From Carboxylicivirga mesophila (GTDB taxonomy: Bacteria > Bacteroidota > Bacteroidia > Bacteroidales > Marinilabiliaceae), in NCBI RefSeq assembly GCF_018271975.1, contig NZ_JAGUCN010000004.1:1-64000 (forward strand): DNA of 64,000 nucleotides, written 5' to 3'. The translations under genes were made by a program, and so were the position numbers. This document shows positions 63,755 through 64,000 of the stretch, in pieces. A model generated the notes under the pieces. The model was not told the DNA's origin. It saw only the letters and a list, made by a program, of their open reading frames with translations, and did no database searches. Positions within the stretch are counted from its first letter, which is position 1, and the number at the start of each line of letters is the position of its first letter.

Positions 63755-64000
63755 TAATCGTTTGTTTATAGTCTATAACTGAATGACGTGTTCCGGTGGC
63801 TTTGCCCTTACTGGGGAGGTTCTTTTTTTGTAAAAAATACAGTTGTGCCATTTCCACGGACGCCCATCCAATATTATTATAAAAAACTGATGGTATTGTT
63901 ACTGAGTTTGCCGATATTGCAGTAAGTATGTTTAACTAATCAAACAAATGTTTATGGGTGTTAGCTTTTTCGAAGCCGACTTTATTAATCCGGATGGTTT
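63755..64000. other. Window end, unresolved
   Basis: 246 bases upstream of the MFS gene. A minus-strand frame ending TAG at about 63940 (IRINKVGFEKANTHKHLFD) may be the 3' end of a gene outside the window, but a plus-strand ATG at 63955 (MGVSFFEADFINPDGF) is equally possible. I cannot decide. Confidence 0.3.

Overview
The window is from a member of the Bacteroidota, probably a marine Bacteroidales/Marinilabiliales-type organism (order-level guess only). Evidence: a SusC/SusD pair with an STN domain, an ECF sigma/FecR pair, a type IX secretion sorting domain, TAnnTTTG promoter elements, and Bacteroides-style conjugation genes (TraE-TraN, MobA/MobB, RteC, an IntDOT-like integrase).

Layout. 1-11 kb is chromosomal: the 3' part of a secreted beta-propeller protein, a small His/Cys-rich protein, and a carbohydrate locus (AraC regulator divergent from a sugar porter, a DUF5107-TPR protein and a GH2 enzyme). 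About 11.3-39.8 kb is an integrative and conjugative element (ICE). In order it carries an HTH protein and a DnaC-like ATPase; the T4SS operon (TraE, F, G, I-like, J, K, L, M, N); a VirD4-type coupling protein; a DUF3945 protein; a candidate oriT; MobA/MobB; two convergent hipBA-type toxin-antitoxin modules; HU; RteC; two highly structured non-coding segments; ardC; and an integrase next to tRNA-Leu. The ardC gene is split, inside the codons of its HExxH zinc motif, by a 3.8-kb element with three overlapping tyrosine recombinases and 33-bp inverted repeats. This matches a recombinase-in-trio (RIT) element. Its third recombinase is in two frames joined by an A6 run.

39.9-45.7 kb is chromosomal again: tRNA-Leu(GAG), tRNA-Gly(GCC), glycerate kinase, a CotH-like kinase plus VTC-domain pair, a cytoplasmic GH16-like protein lacking both catalytic glutamates, and a small Cys-rich protein. 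45.7-63.8 kb is a polysaccharide utilization locus: a DUF6377 regulator, SusB-type GH97, a GH65-like gene with one in-frame stop, ECF sigma/FecR, SusC/SusD, a double-LamG lipoprotein, a REC-like AraC regulator, and a convergent MFS-GH130 operon. The enzymes suggest alpha-glucoside hydrolysis at the cell surface or periplasm, and cytoplasmic phosphorolysis of a beta-mannoside.

All calls come from reading the sequence and recalling families; no database search was run.
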